Origin: UBA1206 sp041672465
GTDB lineage: Bacteria > Bacillota > Clostridia > Oscillospirales > CAG-382
Reading direction: 5' to 3'
Assembly (NCBI GenBank): GCA_041672465.1
Contig: JBAYZO010000001.1
Coordinates: forward strand, 22,612 to 86,611
DNA length: 64,000 nt
Shown: positions 33,505-41,622 of the stretch, piece after piece
Numbering within the stretch: position 1 is the stretch's first letter
Layout of the letters: the number at the start of each line of letters is the position of its first letter
The notes under the pieces: generated by a model
Told to the model about the DNA's origin: nothing
Database searches by the model: none
Seen by the model: only the letters and a program-made list of their open reading frames with translations
Position numbers and translations under genes: made by a program

Positions 33505-33601
33505 AAGCCCCGCCTCCCAACCGATTATTTTTATTATTGTTTTTTACGCGTTATTTATTGCTTGTCTTTGGTTTTGAATTTGTATTATATTTGAATCAGC
33601 T

Positions 33602-33895
33602 TTAATCTCCGCCATTTTTTCTCGCCAAAATTATAGTGAAAACCGCCGAGGGTATTGTTATCCCAAACACTGCCCCTAAAACCAGCGGCCATCTTCCGAA
33701 CGGAAGAGCGGGCGAGACAAAAAACACCGCGAACAGAAAAACCGTGTTTATCGCGAGCCTGAAGATATATGACAAATAATAGGTTTTGGGGCTCGACTTA
33801 ACAGTTGTCATTTTTTTGGTGACAAAGTTGTCGGCGTAAGAGATAAGCGCGCCTGAAAAAAAGGCCGCCAAAAACCCAAGAATTTTTAAACCCAT
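33602..33895 (-). CDS. atpI: AtpI-like small membrane protein
   Basis: The 97-residue protein has about three hydrophobic segments (FLAAFFSGALISYADNF, INTVFLFAVFFVSPAL, LGAVFGITIPSAVFTIILA). It is weakly similar to the ATP synthase I/AtpI group, which assists ring assembly or Mg2+ supply; the call rests mainly on its place as first gene of the atp operon. GAGG lies about 8 nt before the ATG. Confidence 0.65.
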   Translation of the reverse strand: MGLKILGFLAAFFSGALISYADNFVTKKMTTVKSSPKTYYLSYIFRLAINTVFLFAVFFVSPALPFGRWPLVLGAVFGITIPSAVFTIILARKNGGD

Positions 33896-33928
33896 TATAA
33901 AACCTCGTTTTTTATTTACCGCTAAGCT

Positions 33929-33956
33929 ATTATAAGCAGCAATAATTAATTTTCAA
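33929..33956 (-). promoter_or_regulatory. Promoter of the atp operon
   Basis: On the minus strand TTGAAA (33956-33951), 16 bp and TATAAT (33934-33929), about 35 nt before the atpI start. Confidence 0.7.
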
Positions 33957-34093
33957 CACATTTTGACCCGCGTTTGTATAATTTACAAATAAAAATCCGC
34001 CTTAAATAAAAATCAAAGCCCTAAACAGGCTTAAAAGCAAAAATATTGAATATTTTACCCTCCCGCCGAAAGCGGGATTTTAAAAACAAAAAA

Positions 34094-35524
34094 CTAAACG
34101 CTTATTGTAAAATCCCCGCCCAAAAGCTCTTCGTTCGCCTTTATGACCGGGTAAACGATATCCCTTAAATATTCTTCCGTCTGCTCGCCCGCTCTGCCCG
34201 TGAGAGCGTCCGCATCGGCGGCTTTTAAAAGTTCTTCTTCCGTAAGCCCGAAAGTCTTGTCTAAGGCTATCCGCTTTATAAGGTCGTTGTCCTCGCCGTA
34301 AAGCTTTATCCGCTCCTTGGCGGCTATCGAATGGAGCCTTATTTTTTCGTGCAGGCTTTGCCTGTCCCCGCCCGACGCGACGGCGCGCATCAGTATGTTT
34401 TCGGTAGCCATAAAGGGGAGCTCCTCCCTGAGGTGACGGCTTATGACCTTTGGATAAACCCTTACCCCGCGCGAAACGTTTATATAAAGGGAAAGTATCC
34501 CGTCGACGGCCAAAAACGCCTCCGGCACGACAATCCGTTTGTTCGCCGAATCGTCAAGCGTCCGCTCAAACCATTGCGACGCCGCGGTTATGGCGGGGTT
34601 AGCCGAAAGGGTCATAACAAACCTTGAAAGCGAGCAGATCCGTTCGCTCCGCATGGGGTTTCGCTTATACGCCATTGCCGACGAGCCGACCTGCCCATCC
34701 TCAAAGGGTTCCTCAAATTCCCTCAGATGCGAGAGCAGCCTTATGTCGTTGGCGAACTTTGAGGCGCTCTGGGCTATCATGCTGAGCGCAGATAAAATAT
34801 TATAATCAATCTTCCTTGAATATGTCTGCCCCGAAACATTATAACAGCCCTCAAAGCCGATCTTTTGGGCAATCAGTTCCTCAAGCCTTTTAACTTTTTC
34901 GTGGTCTCCGCCGAAAAGAGCCAAAAAGCTCGCGGAAGTCCCCGTGGTGCCTTTACAGCCGAGAAGTTTAAGGTTCGCAATCTCAAAATCCAGCCGTTCA
35001 AGGTCAAAGAGCAAATCCTGTATCCAAAGTGATGCCCTTTTCCCCACCGTCGTGGGCTGGGCGGGCTGAAAGTGAGTGTAGGAAAGCGTTGGCAGGTTCG
35101 CGTGGGTTTTGGCGAACTCATACAGCGCGGCGACACAGTTTATAACAAGCTTTCTTATGTGTTTCAGCGCGTCGCGCATTAAAATAATATCGGTGTTGTC
35201 CCCGACATAGGCGGAAGTCGCCCCGAGGTGGATAATCCCTTTTGCCTTTGGGCAAACGTCGCCGTAAGCTTTAATATGCGCCATAACATCGTGGCGGAGC
35301 CGCGTTTCGTATTCCCCCGCTCTTTTGTAATCAATGTCATCGATATGGCTTTTAAGCTCCGCTATCTGTTCTTCGGTTATATCCAGCCCAAGCTGTCTTT
35401 GGCTTTCGGCAAGGGCTGCCCAAAGTTTTCTCCATGTCTTAAACTTATTGTCGGGCGAGAAAATATATTGCATTTCTTTTCCCGAATATCTCGCCGCCAG
35501 CGCGTTTTCATATGTTTTATTCAT
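34094..35524 (-). CDS. purB: Adenylosuccinate lyase
   Basis: This 476-residue enzyme cleaves adenylosuccinate and SAICAR in purine synthesis. It has the fumarase/aspartase-superfamily signature GSSAMAYKRNPMRSERICS, the substrate-binding segment SYTHFQPAQPTTVGKRA and the N-terminal NALAARYSGKEM typical of the purB type. AGGGGAA precedes the ATG. It is the last gene of the pyrG-alaA-purB unit. Downstream there is only a weak hairpin (CCCGC/GCGGG at about 34060-34076) without a T-tract. Confidence 0.97.
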   Translation of the reverse strand: MNKTYENALAARYSGKEMQYIFSPDNKFKTWRKLWAALAESQRQLGLDITEEQIAELKSHIDDIDYKRAGEYETRLRHDVMAHIKAYGDVCPKAKGIIHLGATSAYVGDNTDIILMRDALKHIRKLVINCVAALYEFAKTHANLPTLSYTHFQPAQPTTVGKRASLWIQDLLFDLERLDFEIANLKLLGCKGTTGTSASFLALFGGDHEKVKRLEELIAQKIGFEGCYNVSGQTYSRKIDYNILSALSMIAQSASKFANDIRLLSHLREFEEPFEDGQVGSSAMAYKRNPMRSERICSLSRFVMTLSANPAITAASQWFERTLDDSANKRIVVPEAFLAVDGILSLYINVSRGVRVYPKVISRHLREELPFMATENILMRAVASGGDRQSLHEKIRLHSIAAKERIKLYGEDNDLIKRIALDKTFGLTEEELLKAADADALTGRAGEQTEEYLRDIVYPVIKANEELLGGDFTISV

Positions 35525-35557
35525 TTGCGTTCCCCTATTAGCGATAAAACAACACCT

Positions 35558-35606
35558 TATCTCTTCTCTCTTCTCTCTTCTCTCTTATCTCTTCTATCTC
35601 TTTCTC
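35558..35606. repeat. Pyrimidine heptamer tandem repeat (TCTCTTC)
   Basis: Units of TCTCTTC and TCTCTTA fill the purB-alaA spacer and run into the last codons of alaA, encoding its ARKR ending. On the transcribed strand the repeat is purine-rich GAAGAGA, which resembles Shine-Dalgarno sequence. Confidence 0.85.
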
Positions 35607-36808
35607 GCCGCCATAAATCTTTCAAGCCTCTCGGCCGCTTCCTCAAGGATTTCAACCCTCGGGAGATAAACCAAACGGAAATGGTCGGGTTTATCCCAGT
35701 TAAACCCCGTGCCGCTGGTTATAAGTATTTTTTCCTCTCTCAGCAGCTCAAAGGCAAACTTCATGTCGTCGTCTATATTATACATCTCGGTGTCTATTTT
35801 CGGGAAGATATAAAAGGCAGCGTCGGGTTTTTCCGCCGAAAGCCCGGGTATGGAATTAATGGCTTTCCAGATAAAATCGCGCTGCTCAAATAGCCGCCCG
35901 CCCTCTTTGACAAGCTCATCGCTTGACTGGTACCCCCCCATTGCCGTTTGGATAATGCTCTGCGCCGGCACGTTGGAGCAAAGGCGCATTGAAACCAGAA
36001 GATTCAGCCCCTCTATATAATCGGCGGCGTGGGCTTTTTCGCCGGCAAGGCACATCCAGCCGCTCCTGAACCCCGCCACGCGGTGGGATTTTGAAAGCCC
36101 GTTAAAACAAACGGTAAGCAGATCCGGCGCCAGCGAGGCTATGGCGGTGTGTTTTTTGCCGTCCATAACAAGCCGGTCGTAAATCTCATCGGCAAAAATA
36201 ATAAGCTCATGCTCTCTCGCGACGTTTACTATTTCCCCGAGTATTTTATCGGAATAAAGCACGCCCGTGGGGTTGTTGGGGTTTATAACGACAATTCCCT
36301 TGGTACGCGGGGTTATTTTTGATCTTATATCGTCTATGTCGGGTTCCCAGTGGTTTTCTTCCACACAGCGGTAGTGGACGGCTTTCCCCCCCGAAAGCAC
36401 CACCGAGGCGGTCCAGAGCGGGTAGTCGGGCATGGGGATGAGTATCTCGTCCCCGTCGTCAAGCAGCCCCTGCATGGATATGGTTATAAGCTCGCTCTCT
36501 CCGTTGCCGGTGAAAACGTCGTCGATTCCGACGTTTGGTATCCCGCGAACCTGACAGTACTGCATTACGGCTTTACGCGCCGAAAACAGCCCTTTGGAGT
36601 TTGAGTACCCCTCCGACGAACGCAGGTTATATATCATGTCCACTATAACCTCGTCGGGGGCCCGGAAGTCAAAAGGCGCGGGGTTGCCTATATTAAGTTT
36701 TAAAATATCGATTCCGTTTGCTTCCATGCGTATCGCCTCGTCCATGACGGGGCCGCGTATGTCATAGCAAACATGGTCGAGCTTGCGCGATTTTTTAATT
36801 TTTTTCAT
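35594..36808 (-). CDS. alaA: Alanine/glutamate-type aminotransferase (AlaA-like, PLP class I)
   Basis: The 404-residue fold-type I transaminase resembles AlaA/AlaT, which make alanine from pyruvate and glutamate. Motifs are LNIGNPAPFDF, the PNNPTG substrate loop in VVINPNNPTGVLY, FADEIYDRLV with the PLP-ring Asp, the Schiff-base Lys in FNGLSKSHRVAGFRSGW and the final HFRLVYLPR Arg block. It lies 42 nt after pyrG. The exact amino donor and acceptor cannot be fixed from sequence. Confidence 0.9.
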   Translation of the reverse strand: MKKIKKSRKLDHVCYDIRGPVMDEAIRMEANGIDILKLNIGNPAPFDFRAPDEVIVDMIYNLRSSEGYSNSKGLFSARKAVMQYCQVRGIPNVGIDDVFTGNGESELITISMQGLLDDGDEILIPMPDYPLWTASVVLSGGKAVHYRCVEENHWEPDIDDIRSKITPRTKGIVVINPNNPTGVLYSDKILGEIVNVAREHELIIFADEIYDRLVMDGKKHTAIASLAPDLLTVCFNGLSKSHRVAGFRSGWMCLAGEKAHAADYIEGLNLLVSMRLCSNVPAQSIIQTAMGGYQSSDELVKEGGRLFEQRDFIWKAINSIPGLSAEKPDAAFYIFPKIDTEMYNIDDDMKFAFELLREEKILITSGTGFNWDKPDHFRLVYLPRVEILEEAAERLERFMAARKR

Positions 36809-36850
36809 GCCGTATGCTGACCTAACCTTTCAAAAGTGCGAAAACAAAAC

Positions 36851-38473
36851 TCAGCCTTTTTCCGAAGTTCCTTTTTTATAATTGACGGCCGCCCGCACAA
36901 GACCCAAAAACAGCGGATGGGGGCGGTTGGGGCGGCTTTTGAATTCGGGGTGGTACTGAACGCCCACATAAAAGGGAATGCTTTTTATCTCAACCGTTTC
37001 GACAAGTCTTCCGTCGGGGGAGATCCCGCTGACCTCCATGCCCGCGTCCGAGAAAGATTTTTTATAGGCGTTGTTGAACTCGTAGCGGTGGCGGTGCCTT
37101 TCATTGATAAGGTCGCTCTTGTAGCATTCGGCCATAACCGTGCCGGGAAGAACGCGGCAGGGGTAGCTCCCAAGCCTGAGCGTGCCGCCCTTCGCGGTTT
37201 GGTCGCTCTGCCCTTCCATGTAATCAATAACCTTATCGGGGGAATTTTCATCAAATTCCCTTGAGTTGGCGCCTGACAGCCCCAGCACGTTTCTCGCGAA
37301 ATCTATTACCGAAACCTGCATTCCAAGGCAAATGCCCAAGAAGGGGAGAGATTTTTCCCGCGCGTAACCCGCGGCGAGTATTTTTCCCTCGATCCCGCGG
37401 TTGCCGAACCCGCCGGGAATAACCATTCCGTCAATGCCGCAGAACAGCTCGCTTATATTGTTTTTGGTGATAATTTCCGAATCCACCCATTCGATATCAA
37501 TTTCCGAATTCAGCTCAAACCCCGCGTGGTTCAGCGCCTCGGCAACCGAAAGATAAGCGTCGCGGAGCTGGATATATTTCCCCACAAGGGCGATTTTAAC
37601 GCTTCCCTTGCGGTTTTTAATATGCTTTATAAGCTTTTTCCATTCGGTGAGGTCGGGAGGCGGGGCGTTTATTCTAAGCTCGCGGCAGACAATGTTTGAA
37701 AGATTTGATTTTTCAAGCATGAGCGGCGCTTCGTAAAGCACGGGGAGGGTGACGTTTTCAATGACGCAGTCGGGCTTTACGTTGCAAAAGCCGGAAATCT
37801 TGCGGAAAATGCTCTCGTCCTCGATATGCTCGTCACTTCGGAGAATAATAATATCGGGGGTTATTCCCATACCCTGAAGTTCCTTGACCGAGTGCTGGGT
37901 GGGTTTTGACTTGTGTTCGCCCGAGGCTTTTAAAAACGGAACAAGCGTGACATGGATAAACAAGGCGTTGTCAAATCCCACCTCGTGGCTTATCTGACGG
38001 ATAGCCTCCAAATAGGGCTGGCTTTCAATATCGCCCGTGGTGCCGCCGATTTCGGTTATTACCACGTCGGCGGAGGTTTTTCTCCCCACGTTATAGACAA
38101 AGCGCTTTATCTCGTCGGTTATATGCGGTATATACTGAACCGTGTTGCCTAAGTACTGCCCTTGGCGTTCTTTTGAAATGACGTTTGAAAACACCTTCCC
38201 GGTGGTGAGATTGGAATATTTGTTTAAATCCTCGTCTATAAACCTTTCGTAATGACCGAGATCCAGGTCGGTCTCCGCCCCGTCCTCGGTGACGTAAACC
38301 TCGCCGTGCTGGTAGGGGCTCATAGTTCCCGGGTCGACGTTGATATACGGGTCAAGCTTTTGCGCGGCGACTTTCAGCCCCCGCGATTTTAAAAGTCTTC
38401 CCAGCGACGCCGCCGTAATTCCCTTGCCCAGCCCGGAGACAACCCCGCCCGTAACGAAAATGTACTTTGTCAT
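36851..38473 (-). CDS. pyrG: CTP synthase
   Basis: The 540-residue two-domain enzyme aminates UTP to CTP. The N-terminal amidoligase domain begins KYIFVTGGVVSGLGKGITAASL (first 20 residues typical) and has DPYINVDPGTMSPYQHGEV. The C-terminal class I glutaminase domain has the nucleophile Cys in PFLGICLGMQV and the His/Glu in GVQYHPEFKSRP. Length is normal. A promoter about 275 nt upstream leaves a long 5' leader. Confidence 0.98.
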   Translation of the reverse strand: MTKYIFVTGGVVSGLGKGITAASLGRLLKSRGLKVAAQKLDPYINVDPGTMSPYQHGEVYVTEDGAETDLDLGHYERFIDEDLNKYSNLTTGKVFSNVISKERQGQYLGNTVQYIPHITDEIKRFVYNVGRKTSADVVITEIGGTTGDIESQPYLEAIRQISHEVGFDNALFIHVTLVPFLKASGEHKSKPTQHSVKELQGMGITPDIIILRSDEHIEDESIFRKISGFCNVKPDCVIENVTLPVLYEAPLMLEKSNLSNIVCRELRINAPPPDLTEWKKLIKHIKNRKGSVKIALVGKYIQLRDAYLSVAEALNHAGFELNSEIDIEWVDSEIITKNNISELFCGIDGMVIPGGFGNRGIEGKILAAGYAREKSLPFLGICLGMQVSVIDFARNVLGLSGANSREFDENSPDKVIDYMEGQSDQTAKGGTLRLGSYPCRVLPGTVMAECYKSDLINERHRHRYEFNNAYKKSFSDAGMEVSGISPDGRLVETVEIKSIPFYVGVQYHPEFKSRPNRPHPLFLGLVRAAVNYKKGTSEKG

Positions 38474-38742
38474 AGTTTTGCTTTTTCCCTTTCACGCTTT
38501 TTTAGGGTATTTTCGGGTAATGAAATTAAATAAACCGCCGGCTGTCCCCCGCTCCGGACAAAAATAAAGCTTTTGCCTTTAATAGTGTTAAGGGCGTCTC
38601 AGATTCAATTTCTGTGACGCCCAGCCCACGCTCCGGCGGTCGTTTTAATTTTAAAGTTTTATTTTGCCGCGAGCGTTTACGGTTTGGTTTCGCGCCGCTT
38701 TGGCGCCAGAATGGCATTTACGCCCGCCCGCCTTTTAAGTTC
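38474..38742 (-). other. Long 5' leader of the pyrG transcript
   Basis: About 270 nt lie between the promoter and the pyrG start. The leader can form a stem GGGCGTC/GACGCCC (around 38594-38625) and further GC-rich helices, but I recognise no known riboswitch or T-box core. It contains one weak 63-codon frame that I do not accept as a gene. It may hold a regulatory structure. Confidence 0.45.
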
Positions 38743-38748
38743 GTTAAA

Positions 38749-38777
38749 ATTTTACATCATCGCCGGGGCTTTGTCAA
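38749..38777 (-). promoter_or_regulatory. Promoter of the pyrG-alaA-purB unit
   Basis: On the minus strand TTGACA (38777-38772), 17 bp and TAAAAT (38754-38749). Confidence 0.7.
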
Positions 38778-38881
38778 TAGAATTTTAAGTTTTTTGTCGG
38801 CTTTTAGAGTCTTTGCCCCACTTTGCCCAATATAACGCCGAAATCACGCTTTATTTTTATGAATATTAAAAAATAAAACAA

Positions 38882-38911
38882 TTGACAACAGTAAATACGG
38901 TAATATATAAT
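38882..38911 (+). promoter_or_regulatory. Promoter of guaB-asnA
   Basis: TTGACA (38882-38887), an 18-bp spacer and TATAAT (38906-38911). A leader of about 120 nt follows, with two small GGGG/CCCC hairpins and no recognisable purine riboswitch core. Confidence 0.75.
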
Positions 38912-39038
38912 ATTATAATAACTTAAACGCACTTTTGGGGAATTTACCCCGCGGCAAACGCCGTTAGCGGTATGAAAAAGGCTTTTTTCGGGGATTTTGA
39001 CCCCGCCAAAGGCAAAAAAACGAAGAAGGAGTTAAACC

Positions 39039-40517
39039 ATGCTTGATTATAACGAAAAGTTCGGCAGACAGGCCATAACCTATGACGACGTGCTTTTGGT
39101 CCCGGCCGAAAGCCATGTCACCCCCGATAAAGTTGACCTTTCCACAAACCTTACCAAAACTCTTCGGCTCGGCATTCCCCTTATGACCGCCGCCATGGAC
39201 ACGGTGACCGAAAGCCGAATGGCAATCGCCATCGCCAGAGAGGGCGGAATCGGCGTAATTCACAAGAACATGTCAATAGAAGACCAGAGCGACAATGTGC
39301 TCAGGGTAAAGAGGAGTGAAAGCGGCGTTATAAACGAGCCTTTCTTTTTATCAAGGGAAAACTATGTCTATGAGGCCGACGCGCTTATGGGGAAATACCG
39401 CATTTCCGGGGTTCCCATTTGCGACGAGGACAGGCGGCTTGTGGGGATACTCACCAACCGCGATATGCGGTTTTTAACCGATTTCAACATTAAAATAGAC
39501 GACGTGATGACAAAGGAAAACCTTGTCACCGCCCCGGTCGGGACAACGCTCGCCGAGGCAAAGGAAATACTAAAAAAAAGAAAGCTTGAAAAGCTCCCGC
39601 TCATCGACAAAGACGGCAGGCTCGGCGGGCTTATCACCATAAAAGACATTGAAAAAGCGGTAAAATACCCGAACGCCGCCAAAGACAGCCAAGGCAGGCT
39701 CCTCTGCGCCGCCGCCGTGGGGGTGACGCGCGATATTTTGGACCGCGCCGCGTCGCTTATCGAGTCCGGCGCTGACGCGCTTGTGCTCGATTCCGCCCAC
39801 GGCCATTCGGGCGGGATCATCAACGCCGCCAAAAGCGTTAAAAAATCCTTCCCCGAAGTTCAGCTAATAGTTGGGAATATCGCGACTTCGGAGGCGGCGA
39901 GGGCTCTCATTGACGCCGGCGCGGATTCGCTTAAAGTGGGGATCGGCCCCGGCTCTATCTGCACCACCCGGGTGGTGGCGGGAATAGGCGTGCCTCAGGT
40001 CACCGCCGTCTATGACGTCGCGTCCGTCGCCGCGAAATCGGGGATACCCGTTATCGCCGACGGCGGCGTTAAGTATTCCGGGGATATTGTCAAGGCGATT
40101 GCCGCCGGGAGCGACGTGGTTATGGTGGGCTCCATGGTGGCGGGGTGCGCCGAGGCGCCGGGGGAACTTGAAATCTTCCAAGGCAGGCAGTTTAAAACCT
40201 ACCGGGGAATGGGTTCTCTCTCCGCCATGCAGTTGGGCTCAAAAGACAGATACTTTCAAACAACCTCAAATAAGCTTGTCCCCGAAGGAGTCGAGGGGCG
40301 GGTGGCGTACAGGGGCGAGCTTTCCGAAACCGTCTATCAGCTTATGGGCGGGGTTCGCAGCGGAATGGGATACTGCGGCGCGCCAGATATAAAGCACCTA
40401 AAAGAAAACGCCCGCTTTGTGTGCATAACCGGCGCGGGGCTCAAAGAATCGCACCCGCACGACGTGTTTATCACAAAAGAAGCCCCCAACTACTCGATTG
40501 ACCCGAGCAACCTGTAA
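39039..40517 (+). CDS. guaB: Inosine-5'-monophosphate dehydrogenase
   Basis: This 492-residue enzyme oxidises IMP to XMP, the committed step to GMP. The catalytic barrel starts AITYDDVLLVPAES. Two CBS domains are inserted at about residues 95-210 (YRISGVPICDEDRRLVGILTN, KLEKLPLIDKDGRLGGLIT). The catalytic Cys is in GIGPGSICTTRVVAG, and the mobile flap YRGMGSLSAM follows. AAGGAG lies upstream of the ATG. asnA follows after 38 nt. Confidence 0.98.
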   Translation: MLDYNEKFGRQAITYDDVLLVPAESHVTPDKVDLSTNLTKTLRLGIPLMTAAMDTVTESRMAIAIAREGGIGVIHKNMSIEDQSDNVLRVKRSESGVINEPFFLSRENYVYEADALMGKYRISGVPICDEDRRLVGILTNRDMRFLTDFNIKIDDVMTKENLVTAPVGTTLAEAKEILKKRKLEKLPLIDKDGRLGGLITIKDIEKAVKYPNAAKDSQGRLLCAAAVGVTRDILDRAASLIESGADALVLDSAHGHSGGIINAAKSVKKSFPEVQLIVGNIATSEAARALIDAGADSLKVGIGPGSICTTRVVAGIGVPQVTAVYDVASVAAKSGIPVIADGGVKYSGDIVKAIAAGSDVVMVGSMVAGCAEAPGELEIFQGRQFKTYRGMGSLSAMQLGSKDRYFQTTSNKLVPEGVEGRVAYRGELSETVYQLMGGVRSGMGYCGAPDIKHLKENARFVCITGAGLKESHPHDVFITKEAPNYSIDPSNL

Positions 40518-40555
40518 GCTTAAAATTCGCCGTAACGCCAAGGATGAAAAAATAA

Positions 40556-41563
40556 ATGAACAAATTTTACCTCCCGGAAGGATATAAACCGGTTTTAAAC
40601 TTATATCAGACCCAATCGGCCATAGGAATTCTAAAAACCGTCTTCGCGAAAAACCTTTGTGATCAGCTTAATCTGAAGCGGGTTTCCGCCCCCTTGTTCG
40701 TCGACCCCGCGACAGGCCTCAACGACGACCTCAGCGGCAGGGAACGCCCCGTGACCTTTGATATCCCGGGGGCTTCCATGGACGCGGCGGTTGTGCAATC
40801 GCTCGCCAAATGGAAAAGGCTCGCCCTCCACCGCTACGGCTTTTCGCCGGGGGAGGGGCTTTACGCTGATATGAACGCCATACGGCGGGACGATGACCTT
40901 GACAACACTCATTCCGTTTATGTCGACCAGTGGGACTGGGAAAAGGTTATTCTCGGCGAAGAGCGGAACATACCTTTTTTAAAAGAAACGGTGGGGAAAA
41001 TAATGTTCGCCATAACGGACACGCTGTCCTCCCTTAAGGCTTCTTTCCCCGAAATAAAACTTGAGCTTAAAAACAATGTCACCTTTATAACCGCCTCCGA
41101 GCTTTACGATATGTACCCCCGCCACACGCCCGAACAGCGAGAATATTTTTTTACAAAAGAACACAAAACGGTGTTTATCACCCAAATCGGCTACCCGCTC
41201 CCCGACGGGCTTCCCCACAGCTCGCGCGCGCCCGACTATGACGACTGGAACCTCAACGGAGATTTGATTGTCTGGGACGAAGTCCTCGGCGCTCCGCTCG
41301 AACTCTCCTCAATGGGGATAAGGGTTGACGCCGTCTCGATGAAAAACCAACTCAAAGCGGCGTCAGCCGAAGAGAGATCGGGTCTGCTTTTTCACGATAA
41401 AGTGCTGAAAAACCTCCTCCCCCCCACGATAGGAGGGGGTATCGGGCAGTCAAGGCTTTCAATGCTGCTGCTTGAAAAAGCCCATATAGGCGAGGTGCAA
41501 AGCTCGGTTTGGGACAAAGAAACCCTTACCCAAGCCGAAAAACACGGCGTTGTAATTCTATAG
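40556..41563 (+). CDS. asnA: Aspartate-ammonia ligase (asparagine synthetase A)
   Basis: The 335-residue, class II aminoacyl-tRNA-synthetase-like enzyme makes asparagine from aspartate, ammonia and ATP. Landmarks are YQTQSAIGILKTVFAKNL, DLSGRERPVTFDI, GLYADMNAIRRDD, HSVYVDQWDWEKVI and the C-terminal motif-3-like PPTIGGGIGQSRLSMLLL. Length is standard. It shares the guaB transcript and is followed by a strong terminator. Confidence 0.97.
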   Translation: MNKFYLPEGYKPVLNLYQTQSAIGILKTVFAKNLCDQLNLKRVSAPLFVDPATGLNDDLSGRERPVTFDIPGASMDAAVVQSLAKWKRLALHRYGFSPGEGLYADMNAIRRDDDLDNTHSVYVDQWDWEKVILGEERNIPFLKETVGKIMFAITDTLSSLKASFPEIKLELKNNVTFITASELYDMYPRHTPEQREYFFTKEHKTVFITQIGYPLPDGLPHSSRAPDYDDWNLNGDLIVWDEVLGAPLELSSMGIRVDAVSMKNQLKAASAEERSGLLFHDKVLKNLLPPTIGGGIGQSRLSMLLLEKAHIGEVQSSVWDKETLTQAEKHGVVIL

Positions 41564-41573
41564 GTATAAAAAT

Positions 41574-41595
41574 CCGGGCTTTCGCCCGGTTTTTT
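41574..41595 (+). terminator. Terminator of guaB-asnA
   Basis: CCGGGC-tttc-GCCCGG followed by TTTTTT, directly after the asnA stop. Confidence 0.92.
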
Positions 41596-41622
41596 ATATC
41601 TTAAATTTTATACCCCGACCGC

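Noticed and set aside
38526..38717. 63-codon frame in the pyrG leader as a leader peptide
   Set aside because: No ribosome site, no runs of a regulatory amino acid and no hydrophobic or other functional features.
38912..39038. Purine riboswitch before guaB
   Set aside because: The leader has two small GGGG/CCCC hairpins but I cannot find the conserved three-way-junction core of purine riboswitches.
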